Source: Legionellales bacterium (lineage in GTDB: Bacteria; Pseudomonadota; Gammaproteobacteria; JAHCLG01). From it: a stretch of 43,879 nt of DNA. This document shows, piece after piece, positions 24,793 to 33,812 of this stretch. Within the stretch, counting starts at the first letter, position 1. Every line of letters starts with the position of its first letter. The position numbers and the translations under genes were made by a program. A model generated the notes under the pieces. That model ran no database searches and was not told where the DNA came from. It saw only the letters and a list, made by a program, of their open reading frames with translations. The stretch spans positions 1-43,879 of the forward strand of contig JAHCLG010000019.1 of the NCBI GenBank assembly GCA_026125385.1. Direction: 5' to 3'.

Positions 24793-26433
24793 ATGCTTGG
24801 GGATAATGGTTCAGATTCTACAAATTCCATAGCGTCACTGATTAAACAAATTAGTGAACTAAATTTAAGTACAGATACTGATTTAACTGATCAAACTACA
24901 AAAAATAAAATCACAACTTTATTTGAACGTTTAAAACCTAACCTAACTCATGAATTCATAGAAAAACTTACGGATGAACAGTTTCAAATTTTCTTACCCT
25001 TTTTTAAAGCGCAAATTCTTATCGATAGGATTGATTCTAGTGGTGTTATTACGGATGCTTCACCCCTTTCAGCAGGAGATTTAAATACTGGATCCGCCCC
25101 TAATGATGAAAACAATATTAAAGGGCTTGAACAACGCCGTTCTTCACGTTCGAAAAGCATAATACATTGCAGAGGCACGAAGCCAGCAAGCTTAGAATCA
25201 TTACTTGCATTAATCAATTCTGAAACGTTAAAAAATAAAATTTCTGCTTTTATAGCAACAGAAATTGACGCAGAAGATCATAATATTAATTACACTAAAT
25301 TAAACCCTATTTCTTTAATGACTTTTAAGCAATTTTATAAGGATAAGCAAATTTCAGAGAATAGCGTTAATAATTTTATTAATATTCAAGTTGATTATTA
25401 TAAACAAAAAATCGCTTCAATTCTTGAGTTATTTAAGAGTTATTTAAATGATTTATCCACAAGACAACTTGATATATTGTTGGTATACCTCGAAACAAAT
25501 ACGACAACCTGCGAAGATTTTTTTAATCTGCAATTAGAACACCATCAAAATGATGCGTCGCTCACTCAGCTTCAAATGGTGTATAACCAATTTTCCTATA
25601 TCTTTTTTAATCGCATCATCAATCCTTCCCTAAGCAATAATCAGGATAGTGCTAAATCTTCAACTTGCCTTATCCTGTCACAGATTATAATGGCTCTAGC
25701 GGCATGCACAATCCCTCACTCTATAAAAGATCAATATTATATCAATATATGTCAGCATCTGGGAGTTGAGAAGTTTCAAGAAACTTATAATCATTTCCTA
25801 TTAGAAAACTTTAGTGATTTTTTCGAGGGATTGATTAAACTGAGTAGTAGCATAAAAACATCAAACGATACAAACCAAATAACTATCGATTCAGATAATG
25901 CGTTAACATTATTTAAAAAAAAATATACTGAAACCTTAATTGAAATACAACTTGCTCCATTATTAATTGAGAGTTTAAAACACTATATTTTTAAATTAGC
26001 CATCGAAGTGGGTTTTATTGCGCAATCAGACCAATCGACCTTTCTCAAAATATTTTTACATTTCAATATTGGATTTAGCCAATTCATTGAAATACCACAC
26101 CAAGGAGCAAAAAAACCCGTCGCCGCTCCGAATTATATTATTAATATAATCGATACCTTATTGAAGAACGAAGCACCTGCAACTATGCTTTCAAGTATTC
26201 AGCAATTCTTATTAAAAAGAGCGGCTAGCAAATCAAATAGCCATAGCTCCACAAATCTATTACACGATCGATTAAAAGGCGCGCTGGGTGTTGCTGATAA
26301 TGCAAGTAATTTAACGCTCGATCAAATAGCCAAGGCTATCAATGATCTTGATCAGTGGTCACAATTTCAGCGACAGTCGGATCAAAATGCTATTGAATTT
26401 TATGGCGCTCACTTCAGTGCTGCGCATCCGTAA
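24793..26433 (+). CDS. RasGAP-domain-like protein, candidate Dot/Icm effector
   Basis: 546 residues from the ATG at 24793. A TTG at 24742 would add 17 hydrophobic residues but lacks a ribosome site. Residues about 121-155 (SIIHCRGTKPASLESLLALI, then NSETLKNKISAFI) align by eye with the finger-loop start of RasGAP domains (p120GAP LFRATTLASTLMEQYM; neurofibromin FRGNSLAS), giving R127 as arginine finger. Residues about 210-240 (ILELFKSYLNDLSTRQLDIL) match the LPxxLR helix. FFNRIINPSL (about 271-280) matches FLRxINPAI with the supporting Arg kept, and LILSQIIMALA (about 293-303) matches LxLIAKVLQNLAN. The domain would span about 120-350. The flanks are Asn/Ser/Ile-rich and unassigned. The domain is eukaryotic in origin, and placement next to icmX suggests translocation to act on a host Ras-type GTPase. 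This is a motif reading, not a profile search. Confidence 0.68.
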   Translation: MLGDNGSDSTNSIASLIKQISELNLSTDTDLTDQTTKNKITTLFERLKPNLTHEFIEKLTDEQFQIFLPFFKAQILIDRIDSSGVITDASPLSAGDLNTGSAPNDENNIKGLEQRRSSRSKSIIHCRGTKPASLESLLALINSETLKNKISAFIATEIDAEDHNINYTKLNPISLMTFKQFYKDKQISENSVNNFINIQVDYYKQKIASILELFKSYLNDLSTRQLDILLVYLETNTTTCEDFFNLQLEHHQNDASLTQLQMVYNQFSYIFFNRIINPSLSNNQDSAKSSTCLILSQIIMALAACTIPHSIKDQYYINICQHLGVEKFQETYNHFLLENFSDFFEGLIKLSSSIKTSNDTNQITIDSDNALTLFKKKYTETLIEIQLAPLLIESLKHYIFKLAIEVGFIAQSDQSTFLKIFLHFNIGFSQFIEIPHQGAKKPVAAPNYIINIIDTLLKNEAPATMLSSIQQFLLKRAASKSNSHSSTNLLHDRLKGALGVADNASNLTLDQIAKAINDLDQWSQFQRQSDQNAIEFYGAHFSAAHP

Positions 26434-26785
26434 TTGTAGCCAGAAATTCCTGTTACTAAATATTGTCAATTTTCCAAGTTTTTTTATTCGCTTTTAGACG
26501 ATCAGTAGATGAAATTCTGGTTTATTTAGTGAACTTAGAAAAACAGCCCTAGCGGGTGTTAATACCGGCTAAAGCCACCCATACTCACATGATGAGAACA
26601 AGCCTTACCCTCAACTTCCCTTTTGCTCGCACTCTCAAAGCAAAACTCGTGGCACTGGTTTGTAACTCGCCGCTAAACCCAGCGAACTGCTGTGGCTTGC
26701 AACGCGATTGCAAACAAAATTCTTGTTTTTTGTCAGCCCTAACCTTGACAGCCCTCCAAGAAATCGCCAAAATGGCCGACTCTGT
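26434..26785. other. Gene-free region before tRNA-Met
   Basis: These 352 bases carry short open frames on both strands without convincing starts or codon use. From about 26,550 the composition is more GC-rich than around it. It holds the palindrome at 26550-26571 and a TTGCAA-CGCGA-TTGCAA motif near 26,700. It may be a degraded repeat or an integration scar next to the tRNA. Confidence 0.5.
26550..26571. repeat. REP-like imperfect palindrome
   Basis: TAGCGGGT and ACCGGCTA form an 8-bp stem with one mismatch around GTTAAT. It looks like a short interspersed palindromic unit, but only one copy was noticed in this window. Confidence 0.35.
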
Positions 26786-26862
26786 GGCTATGTAGCTCAG
26801 CCGGTTAGAGCGCGGCACTCATAATGCTGAGGTCGGTGGTTCGAGTCCACCCATAGCCACCA
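26786..26862 (+). tRNA. tRNA-Met (CAT), elongator type
   Basis: 77 bases including an encoded CCA. The acceptor stem is GGCTATG with CATAGCC (26852-26858), discriminator A at 26859, CCA 26860-26862. The D arm is AGCTCAGCCGGTTAGAGC. The anticodon stem CGGCA/TGCTG (one G-T pair) closes the loop CTCATAA with anticodon CAT, and the T arm contains GGTTCGAGTCC. It closely follows the E. coli elongator metT pattern. The first acceptor pair is G-C, unlike initiator tRNA, whose first pair is mismatched. A lysidine-modified tRNA-Ile2 is less likely. Confidence 0.95.
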
Positions 26863-26961
26863 GGTTCCTCCACTCTAAAAATATCAATAAATTTTCGCAC
26901 TAGTTTAATCTCAAGCATTATTTGGTAGAATTTGCATAAGTTCACAGCTACCAAAATCGTG

Positions 26962-28389
26962 ATGATCAAAATAGATCTACTCTTAAAAATACCTTGTGTC
27001 ATTGTAGGCTCTGCACTTGCCTATTATTTTTCATCGGGCTTTGGTGCCATTTGGTATTTAAGTTGGGTTGCGCCCATTTTAGTACTGGCATATGGCTATC
27101 GCGAAAATCTTTTCAAACTATTTATAGTGGCGCTTATTGTGGGTTTAGCGCCAGGTTTAAATCAAATTATTGGTTATTGGCCAACGCATATCCCTCATTC
27201 TGCATTTATCTTTGATGGAATTTTGCAAAGTGTAGAGTGGAGTATTGTCGTATTATTAAGTTGCTATTTCGTCCAAAAAATAAAATATCCTATCAGCATA
27301 CTCGCTTATCCGACGTTTCTATGTTTATTGGAATGGTTACAATCATTCACCATCACCGGAAATTACAATACGCTCGCTTATAGTCAATTGCATTTTTTAC
27401 CGATAATGCAATTAGCATCGATAGCCGGATGTTACGGGGTGACATTTTGTGTGTCATTATTTTCGTCTGCTGTCGCGTATTTTATTATTTTTAGCAAAAC
27501 CGATAAAAAAACCTGGCTAGGTTTTTGCGTGAGCATGGTGTTTATTATCACTTGTTTAATTTTCGGTTATTGGCGCATTCATGCATTTCAAACTAAACAC
27601 TCATCCCGATTCACCATTGGAATCGCTTCGATTAATTTGCCGATTAAAATCATAAGCGATCCCAAAAACGCGTTACTATTGATAAACCAATATCGTGTTT
27701 TAATATCACAATTAACACAACAAGGTGCAACTATAATCCTGTTGCCAGAAGAATCAATCAGTGTAAATGATGAGAATATATCTGCTATAAAAAATAAAAT
27801 TTCCAACATCGCAAGCGATAATCATCTTACTTTAATTATGGGAGTTAGCGAACAATTATCACAAGGTCGATTTAACAGTGCATGGATTTATGATCCCACT
27901 GGAAAATTAATTGGTTATTATAAAAAACAACATCTCGTTCCCGGATTGGAAAATTCAATTATTCCAGGCCAAGGAATATTGCAACCATTTTCACTCTCTA
28001 ATCTGCAAGCAGGAATTGCAATTTGTAGAGATCTAGATTATCCCAATCCCGCGCATGCTTACGGAAAACTAAATACGAATATGTTATTTGTTCCGGCTTG
28101 GGATTTTGATGTGGATGCTTATGTTCATGCCACAGGCGCTTATACACGCGCGATCGAAAATGGATATACGCTCATCCGTGCGGCTCGAAATGGTTTTCTC
28201 AGTGCTGTTTCACCGACGGGTGAAATTCTTGGTTCATTGCTGGCCATAACCCCAGGAAATTTTAAGCTCCTCGTTCACGTGCCTGTATGGAAGGGCAATA
28301 GTTTTTATGCAACACACGGAGATTGGTTTATTGTTGGATTATGGGGTGAGTTATTCATTTTATTTTTAATTGATATTTTTTACGAATAA
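26962..28389 (+). CDS. Apolipoprotein N-acyltransferase-like membrane C-N hydrolase
   Basis: 475 residues from the ATG at 26962; a TTG 30 bases earlier is possible. The N-terminal half has six to seven membrane helices and includes LEWLQSFTITGNYNTLAYSQ, like the Lnt WxxGFPW region. From about residue 215 there is a nitrilase-type domain with catalytic Glu in LLPEES, Lys in YYKKQHLVPG and Cys in AICRDLDYP. Lnt transfers the third acyl chain to lipoproteins in the inner membrane. Two family marks differ: LVPFGE reads LVPGLE and CYE reads CRD. It may therefore be a divergent Lnt paralogue or an amidase of other specificity. It stands alone after the tRNA. Confidence 0.8.
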   Translation: MIKIDLLLKIPCVIVGSALAYYFSSGFGAIWYLSWVAPILVLAYGYRENLFKLFIVALIVGLAPGLNQIIGYWPTHIPHSAFIFDGILQSVEWSIVVLLSCYFVQKIKYPISILAYPTFLCLLEWLQSFTITGNYNTLAYSQLHFLPIMQLASIAGCYGVTFCVSLFSSAVAYFIIFSKTDKKTWLGFCVSMVFIITCLIFGYWRIHAFQTKHSSRFTIGIASINLPIKIISDPKNALLLINQYRVLISQLTQQGATIILLPEESISVNDENISAIKNKISNIASDNHLTLIMGVSEQLSQGRFNSAWIYDPTGKLIGYYKKQHLVPGLENSIIPGQGILQPFSLSNLQAGIAICRDLDYPNPAHAYGKLNTNMLFVPAWDFDVDAYVHATGAYTRAIENGYTLIRAARNGFLSAVSPTGEILGSLLAITPGNFKLLVHVPVWKGNSFYATHGDWFIVGLWGELFILFLIDIFYE

Positions 28390-28551
28390 AAAAGTAGTCA
28401 CACGCGTCGATCTGCTTTATCAAAGCTCTTAAATGATCTTTTTTATTGGTGATAGAAGACAGTAATTCCAGACATTCTATTTGCCCAAGTATATCCGCTT
28501 GTGTCATATAAGCTTGCTAAGCGTTCAATTGATATCATTTTACTCACCCTC

Positions 28552-29118
28552 TTAACATTGTTTATCACCATTAATAATTTTCCCATTAATAGCACTGCTG
28601 TTATCACAACAAACATGACCGGGATTACCACTAAAAATAACATTTCCAGTAATTTTGGATTGCTTAGTCAATATTAAGCTGGGTGATTTGCCTTTATCGG
28701 TATAGAGTATTGTTAAATTGCCATTGATTTTTGATGCTATAAAACTTGAGTCTTCTGCATTTAAATTAAGATCACTATTAAAATTTGTGTAACTAAATTT
28801 ATCTTTCCCCGCTGTTAAGTCAACGACACCATTGAAACTTGAATTGGAAAATTGTATATAACCTGCCTCAAATGTTACTTGCTCTTTAAATACGGTTGAT
28901 TTGCCATTTATGCTACCTGCTACTAAATTATTTACCTTGGATAAAACGGTAGTACCATTCAGTGATACCGCGCCATAATTTCCTTCAGGTAAATTAGCGA
29001 TACTTCCTTTACCACATAACAATACTCCGGGAAATATATTACATACTGTCTTATTCGATGCATAAAGTAAATTAGATAATGTTAATAGGGTGATTAATAA
29101 TGACCATTTTGCATACAT
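28552..29118 (-). CDS. Small exported beta-repeat protein, function unknown
   Basis: 188 residues. A signal peptide covers about 1-20 (MYAKWSLLITLLTLSNLLYA). The mature part is a ladder of short strands with regularly placed Asn/Gly/Ser turns (GAVSLNGTTVLSKVNNLVAG, GYIQFSNSSFNGVVDLTAG, DLNLNAEDSSFIASKINGNL, KITGNVIFSG), like a right-handed beta-helix or a polymer of bactofilin type. Cysteines occur near both ends (TVCNIFPGVLLCGKG and GHVCCDNSS), suggesting disulphide caps. Small exported proteins of this type with GNL/GNV turns occur in Legionellales genomes, but I cannot name a function. A degraded exporter gene is its upstream neighbour. Confidence 0.75.
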   Translation of the reverse strand: MYAKWSLLITLLTLSNLLYASNKTVCNIFPGVLLCGKGSIANLPEGNYGAVSLNGTTVLSKVNNLVAGSINGKSTVFKEQVTFEAGYIQFSNSSFNGVVDLTAGKDKFSYTNFNSDLNLNAEDSSFIASKINGNLTILYTDKGKSPSLILTKQSKITGNVIFSGNPGHVCCDNSSAINGKIINGDKQC

Positions 29119-29145
29119 GATAATATCCTTTAGGTTTGCTTAATG

Positions 29146-29478
29146 CTAAGCAGATACTGTATTGCAGTAAAAACAATTATTCAATGCTTTTATATTAGTT
29201 ATTGATATATTTTTATTCTTTTCGGCATTATCTTGGTTTATTATTTCATCGCATATCTCAACTGTCTCTTGGCGAGGAGCAATCAAAATTGGGGTCAAAC
29301 CGGATGCACGTATCGAATGGTTAATAAATGCTTCGTTTTCAAGATCCAAATGACTTGTTGCTTCATCTAAAAATAATATCAATGGATTTGAATATAATGC
29401 TCGAGCTAACAAAACATGTTGTTTCTGCCCTCCTGATAAAAACGTTCCCATGTCACCTATCAAGGTATTAAACTGCAC
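29146..29478 (-). pseudogene. C-terminal remnant of a bacteriocin/peptide-type ABC exporter ATPase
   Basis: 110 residues holding only the end of a nucleotide-binding domain: [20 protein letters not shown] (signature LSGGQ), [17 protein letters not shown] (Walker B and D-loop), then [15 protein letters not shown]. The pattern is that of RaxB/CvaB-type exporters with N-terminal peptidase and membrane domains. Those domains and Walker A are absent, and the H-loop His (IAHR) is Pro here. No upstream coding continuation was seen in 29479-29743. It is a decayed gene. Confidence 0.85.
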
Positions 29479-29743
29479 AGCAATTCTAGGTGAATGTTAA
29501 CTGTTTGATAATTAAACCTAATTCTAACCTTAGAAACATATTTTTTCGTATAAAGAGAACAAAAAAATACCTAAATTGTGTATAAAAATTGGTATTAATA
29601 TTTTGCTGAAATATTGAAGTCACAAAGGGTTGCACTCAGAGTTGTGCAAATAATATTCACCGTGAATTGCCGATCCTCGCGGCTTCCTCGCGCCATTTCC
29701 AAAATTAAATTGTCTTTATTTGGTTAAAAATTTTAATTTACTT

Positions 29744-31840
29744 TCAAACATGAATATATTGATCACTATTAACAAGCCAACGCTGAATTAAATATTCAAT
29801 ATCAATGGTAGTGTCCTGCATTAATTTTTGCGCGAGTTGTTGTACTGTTGGTAACAACGCTTGATCGCGTTGTAAATCGGCGAGGCGAAATTTTACTTCG
29901 CCAGTTTGGCGGGTACCTAAGACTTCGCCAGCGCCACGTAACGTTAAATCGTGTTGAGCAATCGCAAAACCATCGTGACTATCGCGTAATACTTGTAAAC
30001 GGGTTTGCGCGGTAGCTGATAACGGTGATTGATATAAAAGCACGCAATAACTTTCTACTGCCCCACGCCCGACGCGACCACGCAATTGATGTAATTGAGA
30101 TAACCCTAAACGTTCTGGATTTTCGATAATCATTAAAGATGCATTAGGCACATCGACGCCGACTTCAATCACGGTTGTCGCCACTAGAATTTGAATATGG
30201 CCTGCTTTAAATTCTTGCATGATGGCATCTTTTTCGTGTGGTTTCATCCGCCCATGGATCAAACCGATTTTTAAATTAGGTAATGCTTGTTGTAAATCGT
30301 CTGCGGTTTTTTCGGCGGCTTGACATTGCAGTAACTCCGATTCTGCAATTAAGGTACAAACCCAATACGCTTGACGTTGTTGCTCACAAACTTCTTTTAC
30401 ACGAGCAATCACCTGATCACGTTTTAAATTTGGCACCACCACCGTTTGCACAGGTTTACGACCCGGTGGTAATTCATCAATAATCGAACAATCTAAATCT
30501 GCATAAACTAACATCGCCAACGTACGAGGAATTGGCGTTGCCGACATGACTAATTGATGAGGATGAAAATCGGCAAATTGCCCTTTTTCGCGCAAGGCTA
30601 ACCGTTGATGAACACCAAAACGATGTTGTTCATCGATGACTAATAATCCCAAGCGTTGAAAATTAACGTGTTCTTGAAATAAGGCGTGTGTGCCAATAAT
30701 CAATTGCGCTTGCCCCGTTGCTATAGCAGTTAATACTGCTGTGCGCGCTTTTCCTTTAATTTTTCCGCTAAGCCAGGCCATGGAAATGCCTAAAGGCGCT
30801 AACCATTTTTGAAAATTATGATAATGTTGTTCTGCTAAAATTTCGGTGGGTGCCATCAATGCCGTTTGAAAACCACTTTCTATTCCTTGCAACAGTGCAA
30901 TTGCCGCCACTACTGTTTTTCCACAGCCCACATCGCCTTGCACTAAACGCAACATGGGCAATGATTTTTGTAGATCTAATAATATTTCTTCGCTGACGCG
31001 TTGTTGTGCCGTCGTTAATTTAAAGGGTAATTGAGCTAAAAATTGTTGACGTAATTGTCCTTTCGATACCATGGGCGCACTATGATGCGTTTGCAACAAT
31101 TGACGCAGCCGTAATAAACTTAATTGATGAACTAATAATTCTTCAAAAATTAAACGTACTTGCGCTGGGTGTTTTCCTTGATTGAGCAATTCAATTGACT
31201 GATCAATTGCAGGAGCATGAATAACGTTAAGGGCAGAAATTAAATCAATAAGTTGAAATTCATCGCGAATGCTTTGCGGCAATAATTCAGTTAATGAATT
31301 ATCTTTGGCTAAAATTGATAAGGCCTGTCGCATTAATTCTCGCCATCGAGCTTGCGAAATACCTTCTGTGCTGGGATAGATAGGAGTGAGGGCATTATCC
31401 AATTTAAGCTCGCGATTAGGCATTATTTTTTGCCATTCAGGATGGATCATTTCTAATCCCATTGCGCCATATTTAATTTCACCATAACATCGTATTTTAA
31501 GATCTTCACGCAATTGTTGTGTTAGATTAGGATAAAAATGAATAAAACGTAAAATAATAATTCCGCTATCATCTTTCACGTAGCATAATAAATTTTTACG
31601 TCCACGTTGTTTAATTTCTGTTTTAAGTATGGTTCCCTCTATCACGCAATGATCGCCTACCAAGGTATTGGCAATGGCGGTTATGCGTGTGCGATCCTCA
31701 TAGCGATAGGGCAAGTGAAATAATATATCTTTAATCGTAACAATATTTAACTTTGCTAATCGTTGCGATAATTGCGCCCCCACTCCCGTTAACACTGAGC
31801 ATGCGCTAGATAAATGAGTGGATGCCATATTGATTTTCAC
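29744..31840 (-). CDS. recG: ATP-dependent DNA helicase RecG
   Basis: RecG remodels stalled replication forks and Holliday junctions. 698 residues, full length. The N-terminal wedge/OB domain (LSQRLAKLNIVTIKDILFHL, PYRYEDRT) is followed by Walker A GDVGCGKT, MAPTEILAEQHY, DEQH box (VIDEQHRFGVHQRL), MSATPIPRTL, TTVIEVGVDVPNAS and the RecG-specific C-terminal QLHQLRGRVGRG. The GTG at 31838-31840 is preceded by AGGAG at 5 bases, which fixes the start. It is apparently a single-gene unit. Confidence 0.98.
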   Translation of the reverse strand: MKINMASTHLSSACSVLTGVGAQLSQRLAKLNIVTIKDILFHLPYRYEDRTRITAIANTLVGDHCVIEGTILKTEIKQRGRKNLLCYVKDDSGIIILRFIHFYPNLTQQLREDLKIRCYGEIKYGAMGLEMIHPEWQKIMPNRELKLDNALTPIYPSTEGISQARWRELMRQALSILAKDNSLTELLPQSIRDEFQLIDLISALNVIHAPAIDQSIELLNQGKHPAQVRLIFEELLVHQLSLLRLRQLLQTHHSAPMVSKGQLRQQFLAQLPFKLTTAQQRVSEEILLDLQKSLPMLRLVQGDVGCGKTVVAAIALLQGIESGFQTALMAPTEILAEQHYHNFQKWLAPLGISMAWLSGKIKGKARTAVLTAIATGQAQLIIGTHALFQEHVNFQRLGLLVIDEQHRFGVHQRLALREKGQFADFHPHQLVMSATPIPRTLAMLVYADLDCSIIDELPPGRKPVQTVVVPNLKRDQVIARVKEVCEQQRQAYWVCTLIAESELLQCQAAEKTADDLQQALPNLKIGLIHGRMKPHEKDAIMQEFKAGHIQILVATTVIEVGVDVPNASLMIIENPERLGLSQLHQLRGRVGRGAVESYCVLLYQSPLSATAQTRLQVLRDSHDGFAIAQHDLTLRGAGEVLGTRQTGEVKFRLADLQRDQALLPTVQQLAQKLMQDTTIDIEYLIQRWLVNSDQYIHV

Positions 31841-32185
31841 CGTTACTCCTAGTTTTTATGAGAATAAATGACGACAACCGATTTAAAAAAATATTATGAG
31901 CAGTCAGCTTTCTGATAAAAATACTTCCGAGCTGGCCTGTGCTTATCTTTGATAATTTCAATGATAAATCCTGTTTAATTTTACAAATTTAACAACTTGA
32001 TGAGAATTTCGTAATGCTTTTACTCTGCAAAAAACTCTGAAGTTACTTTACAAAAATTGCTTCAGAGTAAATTGCAGACCTCTTAATCTCTCCCCCGAAC
32101 AATACAAACCATTTCAATAGTTGACTTTATTTCTCAAGTGATAAAAACTTGGTAATCTCTGCTTAATTACAATTTGAAATCATCT
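31841..32185. other. Intergenic region between recG and the DUF445 gene
   Basis: 345 AT-rich bases without a supported gene. They contain the minus-strand terminator at 32029-32068 and presumably the recG promoter. Confidence 0.6.
32029..32068 (-). terminator. Rho-independent terminator of queF-DUF445
   Basis: On the minus strand ACTCTGAAG and CTTCAGAGT form a 9-bp stem (32060-32068 with 32034-32042) around a 17-base loop, followed by a T run (32034-32029). It lies about 120 bases after the DUF445 stop. Confidence 0.6.
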
Positions 32186-32905
32186 TTACAGATGAAACAC
32201 ACTCACCACTAACCCAATCAATCCACCAAATACACCACCCCACACCACCAACCAGCCTAAATGTTTACGGATCATGTCTTGAACGATAATTTTAATCATT
32301 TGTGGTGTTAATTCTGCTAAACGCCTCTCGACAATTTGTTCAACCTTATCGCGGATTTTTTCGGCATCGACTTGGCTGATATGAGTGGCAATGGCTTTTT
32401 TAAAGGGTTCGCCTTCTGCAACGTGTAAAATTACTTTTTTTAAACGTTCGATAATCGGTTCTTTTAAGGGAATTAAGGCCTCGCGTCCACCGAGCATACT
32501 GAGCATAGAACCAAATTTAGATTCCATAATCGCATCGATGAGGGAATGATAAATTTGCTCAAAATCAAAACTTTCTAATAGCGGTTGAATATTAACAGCC
32601 ACACTTTCGCTGACATTGCTTTCCATAAAAAAACGATCAATATTTTCTGTCGTGAAAAATTGATCCATAATTAAATTTTTAATCCCGAGTTTAAATTCAC
32701 GGAATCGACTGGGAATGACGCCTGAGCCGTATAAAAATGGCACTTTTTCAAATAACATGAAAATAGCAATCCAATTAGTAATTGCGCCTGACAAGGCATA
32801 ATAACCAATTTCTTTTAAATATTCTTGATTAAAAACCAAGCCTAATACCGCGATTAATACGGAAATAAAGTTGGTTAAAAAACTTTTATTTAACATTGAA
32901 TTCAT
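32186..32905 (-). CDS. DUF445-family membrane protein
   Basis: 239 residues from the ATG at 32903-32905, which overlaps the queF stop by one base (TAATG). A longer in-frame start inside queF is less likely. Family marks are the two N-terminal hydrophobic segments (FISVLIAVLGLVFN, GAITNWIAIFMLF), GSGVIPSRFREFKLGI, a long helical middle (PLLESFDFEQIYHSLID, FKKAIATHISQVDAEKI) and a C-terminal membrane segment (GWLVVWGGVFGGLIGLVVS). The function of DUF445 proteins is not established. It is coupled to queF. Confidence 0.87.
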   Translation of the reverse strand: MNSMLNKSFLTNFISVLIAVLGLVFNQEYLKEIGYYALSGAITNWIAIFMLFEKVPFLYGSGVIPSRFREFKLGIKNLIMDQFFTTENIDRFFMESNVSESVAVNIQPLLESFDFEQIYHSLIDAIMESKFGSMLSMLGGREALIPLKEPIIERLKKVILHVAEGEPFKKAIATHISQVDAEKIRDKVEQIVERRLAELTPQMIKIIVQDMIRKHLGWLVVWGGVFGGLIGLVVSVFHL

Positions 32906-33726
32906 TATTGTCTTCCTAAACGTTGCCATTGCCAATTGCAGTTTTCAAAATTGGAGCGAAATGGATTAATGTCTAAACCACCACGGCGGGTATAACGCGC
33001 AAATACCGTTAATTTTTCTGGTTGACATTGCCGTGAGATATCCATAAAAATTCTTTCGACACATTGTTCATGGAATTCGTTGTGTTCGCGCAAGGAAATA
33101 ATGTATTTTAATAATCCAGCGTGATCAATTTGTTGGCCTTGGTAATGTATCCACACACTTCCCCAATCCGGCTGGTTGGTGACTAAACAATTCGATTTTA
33201 ATAAATCGGAATAGAGTGTTTCAGTCACATTGTTCTGTCGTACCTGCAAATATTGAGGTTGGGGTTGATAGGTATCAATTTCGATGTCTAACTCATCCAA
33301 ACAAATTCCTGAAAATTGGGTTAATTCACATTGTAAAAATTGTTGTGGTGAAAATAACTCAACGTGAATATCCATGCCAACGGCCAAAGAGATATCTCGT
33401 TCCAAAATATTTTTCACACTGTCCCATTGATCAAATTGAGTTTGATTAAATGAATTTAAATATAATTTAAATGACTTTGATTCAATCATGCATTCAGAAT
33501 CGCTATCTATTGTAAAAAATCCGATGGCAATTTGCGGTTTGCCTTTGGAATTAAGCCAAGAAATTTCATACGCTGTCCAAAGATCACAACCATGAAATGG
33601 CGCATTGCCGACAATTTCAATTTCTTGTCGTTTACGATAACGTGGAATAGGAAATAATAAATCGGCATCATATTGCGTTTTATAGTGGCTTTTTTTTCCA
33701 AGCTCTGTTTGCTGCAGTTCTTTCAT
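32905..33726 (-). CDS. queF: NADPH-dependent 7-cyano-7-deazaguanine reductase
   Basis: QueF reduces preQ0 to preQ1 in queuosine synthesis for tRNA wobble positions. 273 residues, the long bimodular (YqfF-like, E. coli) type of about 280. The NADPH/QueF motif is ESKSFKLYLNSFNQ (about 82-95). The thioimide Cys lies in LKSNCLVTNQPDWG (about 180). The substrate-binding Glu and end motif HNEFHEQCVERIF, ARYTRRGGLDINPFRS are present. A GAGG ribosome site lies 9 bases before the ATG. Confidence 0.97.
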   Translation of the reverse strand: MKELQQTELGKKSHYKTQYDADLLFPIPRYRKRQEIEIVGNAPFHGCDLWTAYEISWLNSKGKPQIAIGFFTIDSDSECMIESKSFKLYLNSFNQTQFDQWDSVKNILERDISLAVGMDIHVELFSPQQFLQCELTQFSGICLDELDIEIDTYQPQPQYLQVRQNNVTETLYSDLLKSNCLVTNQPDWGSVWIHYQGQQIDHAGLLKYIISLREHNEFHEQCVERIFMDISRQCQPEKLTVFARYTRRGGLDINPFRSNFENCNWQWQRLGRQ

Positions 33727-33812
33727 CGGTGTTGACCTCGTGTATTTGGAAATTTTAAACAGGCTCTCAGAAAGTTAATATGTTTCCGACAGTTTACTCT
33801 GTGGAATTTTAT

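Noticed and set aside
26400..26433. Glu-rich (E-block) translocation signal at the end of the RasGAP-like protein
   Set aside because: The last residues (EFYGAHFSAAHP) are not Glu-rich. Absence of an E-block does not exclude IcmS-IcmW-dependent translocation.
26585..26818. Minus-strand open frame before the tRNA
   Set aside because: It runs into the tRNA gene, has no ribosome site and no recognisable protein character.
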